Shown piece after piece: positions 1-12,226 of a stretch of DNA of 64,000 nucleotides (positions are counted from its first letter, which is position 1; every line of letters begins with the position of its first letter). Below the pieces are notes generated by a model. It was not told the origin of the DNA. It did not search any database and was given only the letters and a program-made list of their open reading frames with translations. The stretch covers positions 62,001-126,000 of the forward strand of contig ML014117.1 in the NCBI GenBank assembly GCA_003615045.1, in the 5' to 3' direction. The translations under genes were made by a program, and so were the position numbers. The stretch comes from Caulochytrium protostelioides (lineage: Eukaryota; Chytridiomycota; Caulochytriomycetes; Caulochytriales; Caulochytriaceae).

Positions 1-1351
1 AAACAGTTCAGGAAGGGGTCACTGCACAAGATGTCAGAAGGCACACAGGACCACAGTGTAAAGCATCGCCGTGTCGGCGTGAGTCGGATGCGGCGTCAGT
101 GCGAGGCTGCGGCCAGAGGCTTTGGATGTGCCCTCCACCCGGATACCGTGTCGCGCCGTGTCGATCGGCCGGCAAAGCCTCCACAATGAACGGATCATCC
201 TCTCCGTGGGGTGGAAGACGTGCTGGACGCGTGGTCCAGGGATCGTGCAGGGATCGCCAGGCATCGGATGATCTTCGAGATCGATGGATAGTTCATGGGC
301 GGTCGTAGCCATTGCGACCGCCGTGTTTCGTGGCCGAGGCATCGGGTGTCGGGTACCTTCCCCCCTTGCGGGGCCATGCGCGGGTGAACAAGCCGCCGCC
401 GCCGCCGCCGCCGCCGCTCGCCGTCTCGGAGCCGGTCGAACGACCGCCGCCATTGGAAGGGCATTCCGAATGGACCGACCGGCGGCGGCCAAGGCGGGGC
501 GTCGGTCCGCCCCCCACGGCGCCCAGCATCGCCCAACGGCACCGCGGACATCCACCACGAACGCCGCGTGGCGCGACGCCCCAGCCACGAGGACGACGCG
601 AGCGACGGCGGGATACGCGGCGGCTCGAACGGCGGCTCGAACGGCGGCTCGGACGGCGGCGCGAGACGGCGGCGCGAGACGGAATCCATACCGCGTGCGG
701 GCCGTCGTCGGCACGTGTCGGCAGACCGCGACCGTGCGGCTGGAAGTCGCTCGCCGACGCCTCCGCCAGGGTCTCGTCCATGCGGCGGCGGCGCGCCTGC
801 GGCGACCGGCGACTGGCGACCGGCGACCGGCGATGGCGCCCCCAATGGTGGACCCGCGGTCGAGCACGCGGTCGATGCCACGCCACGCCATCGCCACGCC
901 CGCTCGCGGAGGTGCGCGCCATGCTTGAACACCGCCGGACGATCCTATCGCAACGCTAGCGCGGTGCTAGGATCCGGATGAGGCTCGCAGCGGGCCAGCG
1001 ACACACCCCTAGGATGCTGGGCAGAGTCGTGCACCTCGATCCGAGGATCGCGCCAGAAAACCAAAAGGGAAACGCGTTGGCGCCGTCCCATCAACGCCAC
1101 CCGCGACGGCGCCTCGACATGGCTGAGGCCCTTGTTTTCAGCGATCGCAGCGGCGGTCGACTCCATGCGATGAGGATAATGAGAGACATCGCGATCCATC
1201 TGCCACAGACCCGTGAGCCGTCCGGTCCCGAACGCTGCCTTCACGGACGCCGCTGCTGATTCGATCATTTCGCGCTTGCTGTTATTTGACGCGTTTTTTT
1301 TTTGTTTGCTCGCGCGCGTTCTGCCGTTCTTCGATTCCGATCGCATCGGCG
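1..1351. other. Intergenic, no supported gene
   Basis: Very GC-rich sequence open in nearly all frames and both strands, giving low-complexity Ala/Arg/Gly/Pro translations with no recognisable domain. A short GGC-CTCGAA-type repeat lies near 625-665, and copies of a CCGGTCG-type heptamer (opposite strand) near 804-833. The last 300 bases are the likely promoter and 5' leader of the downstream arginine gene, including a T-run near 1292-1303. Confidence 0.5.
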
Positions 1352-3022
1352 ATGACCGCCACAAGCGCCGCGACGCGGTCCTTGGCCCGCGCCTTGAGCT
1401 CCGGCCGCGCCGCCATGACAGCCACCGCGACCACCGTCGACGCGACCGCCGCCGCGACCGCCGCCGCAGCCGCTGCGATGACGCCGTCCGCCGGATCGTC
1501 GTGGCCGAAGGCCCACCTCGTACCCACGAGCGGCACCTACCCGCGGGGCTTCCGCGTCGCAGGTCTCGCGAGCGGCGTCAAGAAGCACGGCAAGAAGGAT
1601 CTCGCGGTCGTCGTCTCGGACCACCCGTGCACGGCCGCGGCGGTGTTCACTCAGAACGCGTTCTCGGCGGCGCCCGTGAACGTGACGCGGCAGCAGCTCA
1701 CGCAGCGCGCGAACGCCGACTTCCACCAGCTCGTGGTCAACTCGGGCTGCGCCAACGCCTGCACCGGCGAGCGCGGGCTCGCGGATGCGCACAGGATGGT
1801 CGACCTCGTCAGCGGCGCCACGGGCCGCGAGGGCACGCTCGTGATGTCGACGGGCGTCATCGGGCAGCACCTTCAGATGGACAAGATCGGGCAGGGCATC
1901 GCGCAGGCGGTCGCCCAGGCCGAGACGAGCCACGACGCCTGGCTCCGCGTCTCCGAGGCGATCATGACCACCGATACGTTCCCGAAGCTCATGTCGCGCG
2001 AGGTCACGCTGCCGGGCACCGATCGCTCCTACCGCCTCGTCGGCTTCTGCAAGGGCGCCGGCATGAGTAAGTGGCATCCGGCAAGATCATCGCGCTATGG
2101 CCCTCCACGGCGGCCTCTCACGCCCAACAAAGCTCGACTCACCCGTGCTTTTTCCTTTCCGTTTTGCCATATCAAACGCCAGTCAAACCCAACATGGCGA
2201 CGATGCTGGCCAGCATCTTTACGGACGCCAATGTCTCGGCGGAATGCATCCAGCTCGCGACCAAATCGGTGGTGGAGCACTCGTTCAATGCGATCATCGT
2301 GGACGGCGACACGAGCACGAACGACACATTTGCCGTCATGGCCAATGGCGCGTCTGGCATGGACTCCATTACGGACCCGCACAGCGCGGAGTTCGCCGAG
2401 TTCCAGGCCCAGCTCCGCGATTTCGCCACGACCCTGTCGCAGCTCATCGTGCGTGACGGCGAGGGCGCGACCAAGTTCGTGGATGTCCACGTGAAGGTAC
2501 GTGCGTGATATGGCTCGTGAGAAGCGGGATCGTGCACCCGCATGACGCTTCTTCATCGGACTCACCAAGTATGGTTTTTCGATACGGTCTGTGATGCGAT
2601 GCGATGGATCCGATGGATCATGCGACCTGATATCGTCTTTTTTGTTCTCTCAGAACGCTCCGTCGTTCGCGGACGCCAAGGCGATCGCAAACACGATTGC
2701 GCTGAGTCCGCTCGTCAAGACGGCGATGTATGGTCGCGACGCCAACTGGGGTCGTATCATCTGCGCCGTCGGGTACAGCGGCGTGCGCGTGACGCCCGAG
2801 AAGGTCAACATGCATCTCTGCGCCGCCAAGACGGGCGAGACGCTGCATCTCTTCAAGGACGGCGCGCCCCACGACACCAACGAAACCGTCGCATCGCGCA
2901 TTCTGGACGAAGAGGATCTCATCATCCAGGTCGACCTTGGCCTCGGCCAGGAGGAAGCGCACGTCTACACGTGTGATTTCTCGACCGACTACATCCACAT
3001 CAACGCCGACTACCGGTCATAA
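1352..3022 (+). CDS. Glutamate N-acetyltransferase / ornithine acetyltransferase (ArgJ type), mitochondrial
   Basis: Bifunctional enzyme of the acetylated ornithine cycle of arginine synthesis. It moves the acetyl group from N-acetylornithine to glutamate and can also use acetyl-CoA. Exons: 1352-2066, 2183-2496, 2654-3022, giving 465 residues, close to fungal homologues of about 440-470. Both introns are GT-AG (GTAAGT and GTACGT donors). Joining exons 1 and 2 restores the self-cleavage region [14 protein letters not shown], in which the precursor is cut between Ala and Thr and Thr becomes the nucleophile. Exon 3 has the family block [12 protein letters not shown]. The first in-frame ATG is at 1352. 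The N-terminus is rich in Ala, Arg, Ser and Thr and lacks acids, as expected of a mitochondrial presequence. Family assignment is firm; the exact start and mitochondrial location are inferred. Confidence 0.95.
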
Positions 3023-3974
3023 GTCTCTCTACATAACGACAGCATCGATCCGGCTGATCTCCGTCTATCTCGCGACGTCACGTCGCGTTGCCATCGGTGG
3101 CCTACCAGGCTATCGTATTGCCCTTATGATTTCGATGATTCGATCAACTGTGGCGGACAGAAAGGAGACGACGGAGCACGGCCCTGTCGAAGATCGATGG
3201 CATGCCCTCTCGGGGGGGGGCCTGTGGCGCTGGGGCGTTCGGATTATCGCGCTGCGCCGTGCCGCGCGGCGTCGGACCCGCCTCACGCCTGGTGATGGTG
3301 GTGGTGGCGGCGGCGGCGGCGGCGGCGGTGGCGGCGGCCATGGGCGCCGGTCTGACCCTCGGCATGCGCCGCGCCGCGTGGCTTTCGTCCTATCGCCGCT
3401 TGCCGGGCGAACCCCCATGCGCGCGCGCGCGCTGCCGGCGGTGGAGGAGGTCTGGCATGGCGCTCGATCCGTGCCACGTGACGGACGCCATGGTCCGGCG
3501 TCGCCGTGCGGTCCGGCGAGCGCTGCGAGACGCCCCTTGCTCGCTCACCCACGCACCCGCGTCCGACCCAGCTCGATGTTCACATAGGCGCGCCCTTTGC
3601 CGTCGCCGTCGCCGTCGCCGACGCATGTCCCTGGCAGCGGCGGCCTCCGAGCCGCGCCGCCTGATGCCGACGCCCCCGTCCACCCGCCGGCAGTGCCTCC
3701 ACCACGACCATCTCTGTCAACAAGGGCGGTTGCTGTTCGGCTGCCCACGACGAGACGCGGTCGCGGCCCTCCGCTTGAACGCTGACCCCCGACTTCCTTC
3801 CTTCGCGTCCACCGAAGCCGAGACGACCCGAGAAGCGGAGCGGCGACGTGACGCGGGAAGCTCTGAACGCTCCTCCCCGGTGTGCTCCATCGCGGACGGG
3901 CCAGTGAAGCGCCGCCCAGACGTTCGGTCCGTTCATTCGTTCGTCCGTAGGCCCGGACGGGTTGTTGTGTCGTG
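3023..3974. other. Intergenic between ArgJ-type gene and LSM12-like gene
   Basis: No supported gene. It contains a GGTGGTGGC/GGCGGC run near 3297-3342 and GC-rich low-complexity sequence. It is expected to hold the 3' end of the arginine gene and the promoter of the next gene. Confidence 0.5.
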
Positions 3975-4796
3975 ATGAGCAGCGCAACGGCGGCGCTCAG
4001 CCCCGACCTGCACGGCCAGGCCATCGACATTGAGGTAGGCATTCTCGCGTTCTCTCGCGTCGGCGCTCGGTCATGAGCGTCAGCACCCCGGCGGTCATGG
4101 ATCGCGGCCGTCACCCGCCCTCTCGGCCCCAAGTCACTCATCACCTGGAACGTTCTTCTTCGATGCTCGGTCCTTCGGGCCTCCTGTGTGCATCCATCTC
4201 GTCGTCGGCGACTCCGACCGGCGCCGTCCGCCAATGGGACCCCTCTGTAGACCATCCATGGCCACAAGATCCATGGCCTCGTGTTCTGTGTGGACCACAC
4301 GCTGGGGTGCGTGGTGGTGCAGCACGAATGCAGCGAGACCGCCGCGAGCAGGAAGGCTAAGACGCGCCGCGTCGCCGGCCAGGCCGAGAAGCACTATGAC
4401 TTCCACATCCTCAAGATCCGCGACATCAAGGCCCTCACCGTGCTGCCCGCCGTGCCGGCCGACCTCGCAGGCGTCACGCTCGTGCCCGTGCAAGCCGTCT
4501 CGGCCGAGGCCGCCCTGGCGCGTGAGCAGGCCGCCGTGCAGCGCGAGCTCGAGCGGCTCGCCCGCATCAACACCAACGTCTCGCCGGCCGTCCAGCAGCT
4601 CTTTGACGGCCTCGCTAAGACGATGCAGACCCGCTGGGACGGCGACACGATCATCGTTATGAATGACGAGATCGCGATCGCGCCGCCGTACGGCGAGGCC
4701 GATGTACGTCTGCGCAGCCACGTGGTCGTCGACAAGCCGGCCGAGATCTTGCTGCAGCGGATCAAGACGATCGTCAAAAATGCCCGGTGTAGGTAG
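3975..4796 (+). CDS. LSM12-like protein (Lsm domain plus anticodon-binding-like AD domain)
   Basis: Exons 3975-4034 and 4251-4796, giving 201 residues. Exon 1 encodes MSSATAALSPDLHGQAIDIE and ends at a GTAGGC donor. Exon 2 starts after CTGTAG and continues in frame as TIHGHKIHGLVFCVDHTLG, the Sm-fold strand pattern (inner G, then F/V before an acidic turn). The C-terminal half carries the AD-domain signature: a Ser-Pro followed by QQLFDGLAKTM, then a strand with IIVMNDEIAIAPPY, which is typical of LSM12. LSM12 proteins bind RNA and ataxin-2/Pbp1-type partners in translation-linked complexes; that role is family knowledge. The start is supported by the good N-terminal Lsm match. The gene is tail-to-tail with Sti1, about 216 bases apart. 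Confidence 0.85.
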
Positions 4797-5012
4797 ACTG
4801 TACATAAAGAAACGTCCCCGTTTGGCTCGCTTGTTGCTCACGTGCTCTCATGGAGCACCACCCACGGAAGGTTCATCTCGCACACCCTCTCATAAGGCGA
4901 TCCGCGAACCCAGTCGACGAAGGTGCCATTAATATTAAGAACAAAACAAAACGAAAAAGAGAGAGGGGGGATCGAAGAAAACAAAATGCCGACAGAATCA
5001 ATCAACAGGGGC

Positions 5013-7024
5013 TTAACGCATCTGGATGATACCAGCGTTCATCAGGATACGCATCTTCTTGGCGACTTCCGGGTTCTTCATGTGATCCTGGATTGCGCGG
5101 GGATCCTCCTGCATCTGGCGCAGGATGGTCTGCATGATGGGGTCGGCGAGAACGCGCTGGACCTCCGGGTCGTCCTGGGCGCGCTTGAGGTTCTCGGCCG
5201 CGTTGGCACCCGACTGGACCTCGTTCAGCGCAGCATAGGCCTTGTAGCGCTGCTGGGTAATCTCGGCCTCATGCTTGCCGTCGGCATCCTTTGCCTTCGC
5301 GGTCTCGCACATTTCGAGCGAGGCCGTGTAATCGCGCTTCGCAAAGAGGATTGCTGCCTTGCGGATGTAGGCTTTGACAAAGCCTTCGTCGAGCGCGATC
5401 GCGGCATCGCAGTCCTTGTCGGCCTCGGTGAACGCCATCAACTTGATGTAGCAGGCGGCGCGGTTCGAGTAGTTGCGCGGGTCGCTCGGGTTGCGGCGGA
5501 TCGCTTCCGAGTAGAACGGCACGGCGCCCGAGAAGTCCGAGTCCTTGAAGAGCTGGTTGCCCTTTTCGCGAGCCTCATCGGCCTTCGCCGGGTCGATATA
5601 CGCGCGCGCGTCGGCCTCCTTCTTGATTTTCTCGATCTCGCGCAGGCGCGTGAGCACGTCGGCCGTGCGGTGCTCCGACAGCGACTTGTTGTACCACTTG
5701 ATGGCGTTCTCGTAGTCCTCGAGCTTGACGTACGCGTTGCCAATGCGGCCCATGGCGCGCGCCAGCACCTTGAAGTCTGCGCGCACCTCACGGCCGCGCT
5801 CGATGGCCTGCTCGCACGTCGCGATCGACGCTTGGTAGTCGCCCATCTCCATCTGCACGGCGGCCTTGTTCGTCAAGACGGCAATGTTCGTGTCGTCGAG
5901 GCCATACGCCTTTTCGTAGGCGGCCAGCGCCTGCTCAAACTCGCGCGCCTTGTAGTGCGTGTTACCCACGTCCTTCTCGGCGTTCGAGGCCTCGCGCTTC
6001 GCGGCCGCCGCCTTCTCCTCCTCGGTGAGCTCGACCACGGGCTCCGCCTTGGGCGCCGGCTTGGCCTGCGCCTTGGGCGGGCTCGACGGCGTCGCCGTGT
6101 ACGGGCTAGCGTCGTCGTCTTCGCCGCCGGGGCGCGAGCCGACGGTGGCGTCGAGGCCCATCAGGCCCATCATCACCTGCATCAGCCGCGTGTCCGACTG
6201 CATGTACATGTTGACGAGCTGCGGGTTCTGCTGGATCTGCTTGATCTTGGCGATCAGGTCGGGCTGGGCGAGGAAGGGCGCCAGCTTGGGGTTGGCGGCC
6301 ATCTTGGCAAGCACGTCCGGGCCGAAGAGGTTGGCGATGGCGTTGCCCATGCCATCGGCGCCGCCGGTGGCCTGCTCGTCCTCGACGTCCTGGCGGCCCT
6401 TAGTCAGCAAGGCGTTGCCCGGCTCGATCTTGAGGCCAGCGTCGTAGGCGGCGATGGCCTCCTCATACTTGCGGAGACCGTGGAGCGCCGCGCCCTTGCG
6501 CGCGTAGCCCTTGGCCCAGTCAGACTTCAGAGACACCGTCTTCTCGGCATCGTTCAGCGCGCTGGTGAAATCGCCCTTGCCAGCGTACGCAGCCGATCTA
6601 TGAGAGGAGTAACCAAGCGTATGAACATGGAATCCATAGCACACGAAAAATAAGCAGGTGAGTCATTCAGAATGTAGGACGGATCAAGGGCGGATCTAGC
6701 AATGCTCAGACAGCCCGCATTGGGGGGCGGATCGGCGACAACATGAAAGACCTACCGATTTGAAAAAAGGATGTGGTTGCTGGGGTCCAGGTCCAGAGCG
6801 CGGGTGAACTCGGCGACAGCGGTCTCCCAGTCGCCGTTCTTGAAGGCCGCGTTGCCCTTGGCCTTGTACTCGTCGACCTATGTCCAATCATATCACATAT
6901 CACCGCGCAAAACGCCGATAGACAGCGAGAGGTGAGTCTACGGCCACAGTAGGATTCATCGGGGTGCCTGATCAAGCAGCGCATGGCCGAAGGCGTGTCC
7001 TCACAGCAGACCACTTACCGACAT
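5013..7024 (-). CDS. STI1: Hsp70/Hsp90 co-chaperone Sti1/Hop
   Basis: Scaffold that hands client proteins from Hsp70 to Hsp90 in the cytosol. Exons on the minus strand: 7024-7019, 6877-6756, 6597-5013, giving 570 residues (yeast Sti1 is 589). Exon 1 is only six bases, ATG TCG, followed by a perfect GTAAGT donor. The joined N-terminus MSVDEYKAKGNAAFKNGDWE is the classic first TPR. Order: TPR1 with helix pairs ending at residue ~110, a DP1/STI1 module (NLFGPDVLAKMAANPKLAPF), TPR2A and TPR2B in the middle, and DP2 ending in GIIQMR. TPR motifs such as NRAACYIKLMAFTEADKDCD and the Asn/Lys/Arg pattern of carboxylate clamps, which hold EEVD tails, are visible. Introns 2 and 3 were placed by splice consensus and frame; the assignment is firm. 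Confidence 0.96.
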
Positions 7025-7568
7025 CGTGGATGTTGTCGTCACAATATCGCGGGTAAGGCAGAAGTGATAAGTCAGGACACGAGTATGAAACGATGCCGAG
7101 AGGGATTCGTCCAGGCAGCCGTCGTCGTCGTCGTTGTAGGGATCGTCTTTGAATGAAGCAGCTTGAGTCCTCGTTGCACCGCGGCGTTGTCCTCCCTTCC
7201 TCCCTTGCAGTGCGTCGTTGCACCGATGCATCGCGGAACCACCTCGTGCCAGCCATCGGAACGACTGACGGCCCGCAACGCGGCGCCAGGCTGGCCCGCG
7301 CTTTATACGTAGCGCCCGTCGCCGCGCGCATGGCCGCTCAATGCCCCGCCGCTGTGGCCGCCGCGGCCGTCGGCGACCGACGCGCGACCGCCTTTCGATG
7401 CCACCCGTGCCGGCGCCGACCCACCCGCCTGGATCCGAGCGCACCCCTGATGCCCACTTCTGGCCGGCGGCGCCACTAGCGGCGCTCGTGGGCTGGCGCG
7501 CCCGCCACCCATCGTCGCGCATCGAAGGGTCTCGAATCTCGGATCGTGCCGTGGCGGACGCAAGAGCC

Positions 7569-7603
<35 letters not shown>

Positions 7604-7867
7604 AACACTGGCGGGGGCCGACCGGCCCGCGGCGAAGGCCCAAGAAGGCTTGGCGGCCGCTTTCTTTTCTCAAGCGCACGCCGTCGACACGGTGGCGAGT
7701 GGTGGGGCGGTCCCACCACCCGGTCGGCGATCCTCCCCCTCCGGGTTTCTCCACGCTCCTTTGCATCTGGCGCCCTCATATCGTAGATAGAATCGTCGAG
7801 GATGAATGCACAGGGATATCGATGTTACGTAAACCCAAGAAATGTCGAGCGACATGATCGCAGCACA
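7025..7867. other. Intergenic upstream of STI1, downstream of ARID gene
   Basis: No supported gene. It contains a GCG-rich run near 7567-7601. The portion next to 7025 should hold the Sti1 promoter. No clear heat-shock element array (repeated nGAAn) was seen by eye. Confidence 0.45.
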
Positions 7868-8107
7868 TCAATTCGACAGCGCGCTCGGCGCTGAAGCCGG
7901 GCTCTGGTGCAGAATGAGGGCGACAAGGTGCGCGAGCTTCGCGCTCCTGCCGCTGCCGGTCCCGCCCTGCGCGGTTGCGGCCGCGACGAACGCCGGCTCG
8001 CTCGCCAGAAAAAAGGGGCGGAAGGCGCGGCACGACGCGAGATTTCGCAGCACCAGCAGCGCCACCAGGCCGTTACCGCGCAAGCTGTCTGCAGCCGCAG
8101 CTGCTTG

Positions 8108-8138
<31 letters not shown>

Positions 8139-8210
8139 TGTATCATTCGTTGCTGCTGCTGCTGCTTCTGCTGTAACATCAGCTGATGCTGCTGTTGTTG
8201 CTGTTGACGT

Positions 8211-8309
<99 letters not shown>

Positions 8310-10681
8310 TGAGCAGTCGGACTTGGCTGGCGCGGCGTGGCTGGCATCGTGAGCGCACGCACAAGATGGCTGAGCGGCACCTGCTTGAGCAAACTGCTGA
8401 ACCCGGCATCGTTCTGAATGGCGGCGATCAGGCTGTGTGAGGGCAGACGCGCCATCGTCTGAAGGACCGCGGGGTCGATCCGCTCGCGTAGACGCAGGGC
8501 TAGCGGATGCAGGCCGGCCATGCTGTCGCTGGCCGACGGCGGTCGTGGCGGCGCGCCGGAACCGGAGCCCGCGGCCGAGCCGGCACTCGAGCCCCCCGCA
8601 GCCGCTGCTGGACCTGTGGACGGCCGGCCTGGGGCGGACCCTCTGGCCTCGATCGTCGTGGCGGAGTCGCTGGAGGGCAAGACGGGCTGGAGATGGCGCA
8701 GCGCGAGATGGATCTGGAGATGGCGGATGGCCGCGTCGCCCTGCAGCGGCAGGGGTGCGCCACATCCGTTCCAGAGACAGAGGCGGGGCACATCAGCATC
8801 GAGGGTGGGTGCCGGCGCCGGCACCGGGGCTAGCGGCGACGTCGCTGTGTCCGCTGCATCTGCTGCCGTCTCGCCGGCTTCGCGGATGTCGTCCTCTTCG
8901 TCCGTTTCGACCACGTGCTCCAGAAAGATGTGCTCGAGTAGATCCGCGGAGGTCAGGTGTTCTTCGCCGCAGTCGGTCCACGCACACCGGATGGGTCCAG
9001 CTATCGGCTTCGGATTCTCGAGCAACGACGACGGCGGCGGCGACAGCGGCGTCGGAGGGGGCTTCAACGCCGACGGCGGGGAGGGACGGGACGACGCATA
9101 GGTCGGCACCGTGATGAGCAGCCCGCCTTCCGGTACCATACGGTCATTTTGGCCCGTCCACAGCATCAGTTTCTGCAGCATCGAGACCATATGGCGGCCC
9201 ATCGGGGTGAGCTGGTTGATAACGCTGGGCCCGATACTCGTCAGCGTATACAGGTACTCGAGGCATGCATGGGTCATGGCGGGATCGAGCAGGGTGAGCA
9301 GATCCAGAATGCGGTGGATCATTGCCGGGTCAGGCCGGGTAAACAGGTTGACATTCGCGGGCTGGCGGACTAGGTTGGTCAAGGCGCGCAGTGCCACCAG
9401 CAGGCTGCCGCGGTCGTTCCCCATCACGCACTGATACAAGCACGTCACGAGCACATCGTACGGCGCGACATGGACGACGCTCGAGATGTTCTCAAAGATC
9501 TCGAGCGCATACTGCCGGACCTCGATCCAGACCGAGTCCGGCGGCAGCGCCATGGCCTTGGCGAGCAGGCCCTTCAGTTCCGCGTACGCATTGACGTACT
9601 CCGCATTGGAGGGCGTGACGGACATGTTGCGGATAATGAGCAGGATCTGGAGGGTGCGCTCGCACTCGATGCGGTCGGCGCGCGTGTTAAACATGGCCAT
9701 CTCGCACGGCGCATGGGGTAGCGGGCCGCCCGTCCGACGCGTTTCCGCATAGCGGCGGCGCCCGCTGCCCGCGTGCGACGGCGCGCTGCGATGGGAGGCC
9801 GCGACCGCTGTCTTGGCCACGGTGGTCGTCGTGTTGGTCAGCGATAGCGTGGGCACGTGGTGGCCGTCCGAAGGGTCCACGGCGTCGGTATCGAGGGAGA
9901 ACTGGTCAAAGAAGCCCTTCATGTGCTCAATCAGCAGAGTCAGCAGCCCCGGCAGGCCCTGGAGCTGAATGTCGGACGGATAGCGGTTCCAGTGGCTCAG
10001 CTTGACGAGCTTGTTGAGGGCCCAGTCGATCTCGTTCGGCAGCCCCGACTCGAGCGCCAGGTAGATGCGCGACTGGAGGCCCTGCCAGATATACTTTTCG
10101 TTGTTGCTGTCGTCGTCAGGGTTGCCCGGGATCTGCGGGGGGAGCATGTGGTTCGTCGTGGTCAGCGTCGGCAATGTCGTCAGCACGTTTGTCAGCTCAG
10201 GCGTCGGGTATAGCCGGAGGAAACTCGACCGCGACACGGACGCCGGCTGAGCCTCGCTGGCACGCCGTGCCGCCGTCCCCGCGCCGGCCGTGGCCGTGGC
10301 GCAGTCCTGGAGGTGGCACCGCTCATAGGGCAGCAAAGCAGGAATATACGCGCGCTTCAGGACGTAAGCCGCGTTGACGCAGTGGGAGGTCGCGCCGACG
10401 CATTTGGCGATGTGTGACCACTGGCGGTGCCGCGTGGCGTCATCGAACCCGCCGTGCTGACAGACCGCAGCATACAGGGCGGGGTAATCGATCGTCTTGC
10501 CACGCAGCACGGGCGGCGGTGGCAAGGGCGTGCCGTTGGCCGCATGGAATGCCTGCAACGACGCCATCGTCATGCTCGGCGCGGGACGCGGCGCGGGCCC
10601 CCCGGTATCGCCGCCGGATGTGGCCGAGGATGCGGGCGGCAACGACGACGAGGACGCCGCCGCGTCGTCGCGCGAGACCAT
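7868..10681 (-). CDS. ARID-domain, C2H2 zinc-finger chromatin protein (Rsc9/ARID2-like) with polyglutamine tract
   Basis: Uninterrupted frame of 937 residues from the first in-frame ATG at 10681; the frame stays open upstream without an ATG. Residues ~40-126 form an ARID DNA-binding domain (IDYPALYAAVCQHGGFDD then W-S-H-I-A). Residues ~150-500 are helical, armadillo-like, with a stretch near GLPGLLTLLIEHMKGFFDQF. Two C-x4-C...H-type zinc fingers follow, around 560-590 (CAWTDCGEEHLTSADLLEHI) and 635-665 (CLWNGCG). A glutamine-rich segment spans ~790-860, then a hydrophobic tail. This order of ARID, helical repeats and C-terminal fingers matches the Rsc9/ARID2 subunits of RSC/PBAF remodellers. 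The RFX-like segment of animal ARID2 was not identified. Nuclear role is inferred from the family. Confidence 0.82.
8101..8313 (-). repeat. CAG/CAA tract coding polyglutamine
   Basis: Reads as CTG/TTG on the + strand. It encodes a glutamine-rich segment with a long uninterrupted Gln run (core about 8215-8312) and shorter runs broken by His, Arg, Met and Leu, in frame within the ARID protein. Mostly pure CAG with scattered CAA. Confidence 0.95.
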
Positions 10682-12226
10682 CCTGCCCTCGTATGACGGC
10701 ACGCGATGGCCGGGCGGCGCGAGGGGGAGCGGTCGGGGATTCGAGCCCTACAATACAGCACGCACGGGCAGCGCCAACGAGCCGCACGCACGGGCTGCGG
10801 TCGAGCACGGCGCAGTCACGCGCAGCCGTTTCGTTTCTCGCCACCGACGCCCAGGATCAGTGTTCTGGCTCGTACGTCGAGGAAACGGGTCTTCGCATGA
10901 ATTGCCGAAGAACCGTCGAACGGGCGAACGCACTGGTCGCTCCACGGCCCCGATGCGGAAGGCGTATAACGGCGCGCGAGGGGTCCGTCCGTGGGGGGGT
11001 GAATCGACCCGCACGCGCGTGGCAGCGGCGGCAGCGGCAGCAGCGGCAGCGGTTGTTGCCGGACAAGCAGCACAAGTCGACGCGGAAGCGGCGGAATCAG
11101 CAGCAGTCGTCGCCGCCGCCGTCCCGTGCGCGTGTGAAAGAACGCAGCCCGTCCCGTCGCGCCGGCCAAAGCGTGGAGCGTGCCGCCGATCAAAACGATG
11201 GGAAGACCGCGACGGAAGGGCTGGAGAACGCGCTGTCGGATCCGAGGGTATTGCGTCGGAATGGCGCAGCCAGGGAGCACGTGAGGACAGCAGCGCGACG
11301 CGTCGCGTCGGTCGACGGATTAGCGGCGCTGCTGTGGTACCGCTGGTCACGAAGGACGCGTGCGGGCGAGCCGCTCAGGAGCCAAGCCACGCGGTATCGT
11401 AGATGGAACCCGGGGTGTCAGCCGGATGCCGGTCGGATGGGACGGCACGGCAGCGTCGTCGCAGACTACGGGTACCAGGTAAAGGAACCATCGATATCAA
11501 GCGATGGCGATACGACAGATGGCGTCGATGACGGCTGGTACGCGACGACGCAGGGCAGCCGAAATGCGGCATGCGAGCGCGTCGCGGGGAACACGTGCCT
11601 CGAGGGTCTGCGCCGGTGGGGTGGCACGATGGGACGGCACGAGTCAGCCGTCGTGGGCGTCGCTGGCACGTGGTGGCCATCGCCTCATGCGATATCGTGC
11701 CGTCGGCTCCTGCGGCCGTCGGGTGAGACGGGAGCGAGCCGATGCGTGGTGGACCCGCCGTGCGGCGGCGAGCCCCGAGATGAGACGGGCGGCGGCATGC
11801 CGCGAGCCCTGCGGGGCCCGAGCCCGAGCTCCAGCCCGAGCTCCAGCCCCCACAGCCCAAGCACCGGCGCGGACGCGGCGGCCGGTGGCGGCGGCCGTCC
11901 TGCTCCTCGCCGCCTAACCTCAAGGCTCCGGCGGGGCTTGTGGCTTGACGGTCTCGGTGGCGCGACCCGCCGCCCCCGCCGACCGCGATCGGCTTGTTGG
12001 GTGCCCTTCGAGCCGTCACGATCACAGGCACCACCAGTTAGGCACGCCGAGAGATGACTCGGGCGCAGGGCTCTATTATGGAATTACTGGATGGAAAGAT
12101 AAATGCAACGACGCTATCGCGCATACGAATGCGCGAATGCAAGGCGCGCCAGAAGGGCGATGGATACGTAGGGCCTCGATCATGGAGAGGTGGGGTAGCA
12201 TCGCCCTCGGGTCGCGCCGCGTCGGT
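10682..12226. other. Intergenic, no supported gene
   Basis: Upstream of the ARID gene and downstream of the cyclin gene. Several long frames in all directions give Arg/Ala-rich translations without domains. A GGCAGC-type repeat lies near 11020-11052. The last 150 bases are less GC-rich, as expected of a 3' untranslated region. Confidence 0.45.

Noticed and set aside
4923-6653. Long plus-strand frame across STI1
   Set aside because: Leu/Arg/Val-rich mirror of the Sti1 coding strand, no domain, no ATG of its own at the start.
10720-10760. TTCGA-containing segment resembling a tRNA T-arm
   Set aside because: The five-base stem does not pair and no acceptor or D-arm is found around it.
10414-12057. 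547-residue plus-strand frame partly over the ARID gene start
   Set aside because: Arg/Ala/Ser-rich composition, no motif, overlaps the opposite-strand ARID domain; GC-driven openness.
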